Positions 63,717 to 64,000 of a stretch of 64,000 nucleotides of DNA are shown one piece after another; position 1 is the stretch's first letter; the number at the start of each line of letters is the position of its first letter. The notes beneath the pieces are model-generated. The model ran no database searches. It had not been told where the DNA came from and was given only the letters and a program-made list of their open reading frames with translations. This DNA comes from Monarcha castaneiventris obscurior (taxonomy: Eukaryota; Chordata; Aves; Passeriformes; Monarchidae), in the NCBI GenBank assembly GCA_026261815.1, contig JAMPIT010000174.1, positions 5,580,001 through 5,644,000 of the forward strand. The letters run 5' to 3'. Position numbers and translations under genes: made by a program.

Positions 63717-64000
63717 GTAAGAGAAATACTGTTTACTCTGCTGAGCCCTTACAGTTTCCCTTAAAAGTTAGGTGGCTGTGGGTAATTAAATTCGTCTTTG
63801 ACCAAGGTGAAGTGAATATTGTGTAATTGCTTACACTGTTCCACAAATAAGCCTTTCTTCTCAGATTAGAATGGAAAGTTGGTTATGCATGTGTCTATGC
63901 ACGCATATGTGTGTGTAATACAAATGTAATAGAAAGAATAGAAAGTGCTTTTCTAATAAAAATCATTATAGTAACAGCCAAAAGCAATATTCCCCATATG
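63717..64000 (+). other. CELSR1: CELSR1 intron 16 (local), 5' part
   Basis: A GTAAGA donor starts this intron, which runs off the window end. It contains a short TGTGTG stretch near 63908. No acceptor or exon is visible before base 64000. Confidence 0.9.

Noticed and set aside
1..64000. CRISPR array, tRNA or rRNA genes, bacterial operons or phage-like systems
   Set aside because: No regularly spaced repeats, cloverleaf-like tRNA boxes, rRNA blocks or compact gene clusters were seen; the sequence is intron-dominated vertebrate DNA.

Overview
The window is vertebrate nuclear DNA, almost certainly from a bird. Sixteen short exons with GT-AG splice sites are spread over about 44 kb, and nearly all the rest is intron. 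The interspersed repeats are avian: several CR1 LINE pieces (3' tails and one reverse-transcriptase fragment) and one solo LTR of the ERV-L-like type common in Neoaves. Species cannot be fixed from the sequence. No prokaryotic gene, operon, CRISPR array or second protein-coding gene was recognised.

All exons are on the + strand and belong to one gene, CELSR1 (cadherin EGF LAG seven-pass G-type receptor 1), an adhesion GPCR of the planar cell polarity pathway. Spliced together they give 2,372 coding bases, or 790 complete codons, with no stop and with matching phase at all 15 junctions. They encode the middle of the ectodomain: an EGF repeat, laminin G domain 1, an EGF repeat, laminin G domain 2, two EGF repeats, a laminin-type EGF region, the hormone-receptor motif and the start of the GAIN domain. 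The cadherin repeats lie upstream of base 1; the GPS cleavage site, seven-pass membrane region and cytoplasmic tail lie beyond base 64000.

Layout: 1-19760 is an upstream intron with CR1 remnants. Exons 1-3 (local numbering) lie at 19761-27261. A 20-kb intron (27262-47317) follows, holding the solo LTR at 33525-34088 and a CpG-rich patch at 40860-41155. Exons 4-6 lie at 47318-49688, exons 7-10 at 54588-56391, exons 11-13 at 57102-60336 and exons 14-16 at 61140-63716.

The most unusual structure is a 126-bp near-perfect palindrome inside the 380-bp intron between exons 8 and 9 (55488-55613). The sense RNA would fold into a 63-position stem with 55 Watson-Crick pairs and 4 G.U pairs. Other items worth checking are the CpG-rich intronic patch, an inverted repeat carrying octamer motifs (10741-10928), TAATTA-rich segments that could be conserved enhancers, and an intron that stays open in frame for about 600 bases after exon 10. 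No wholly new biological system was identified.
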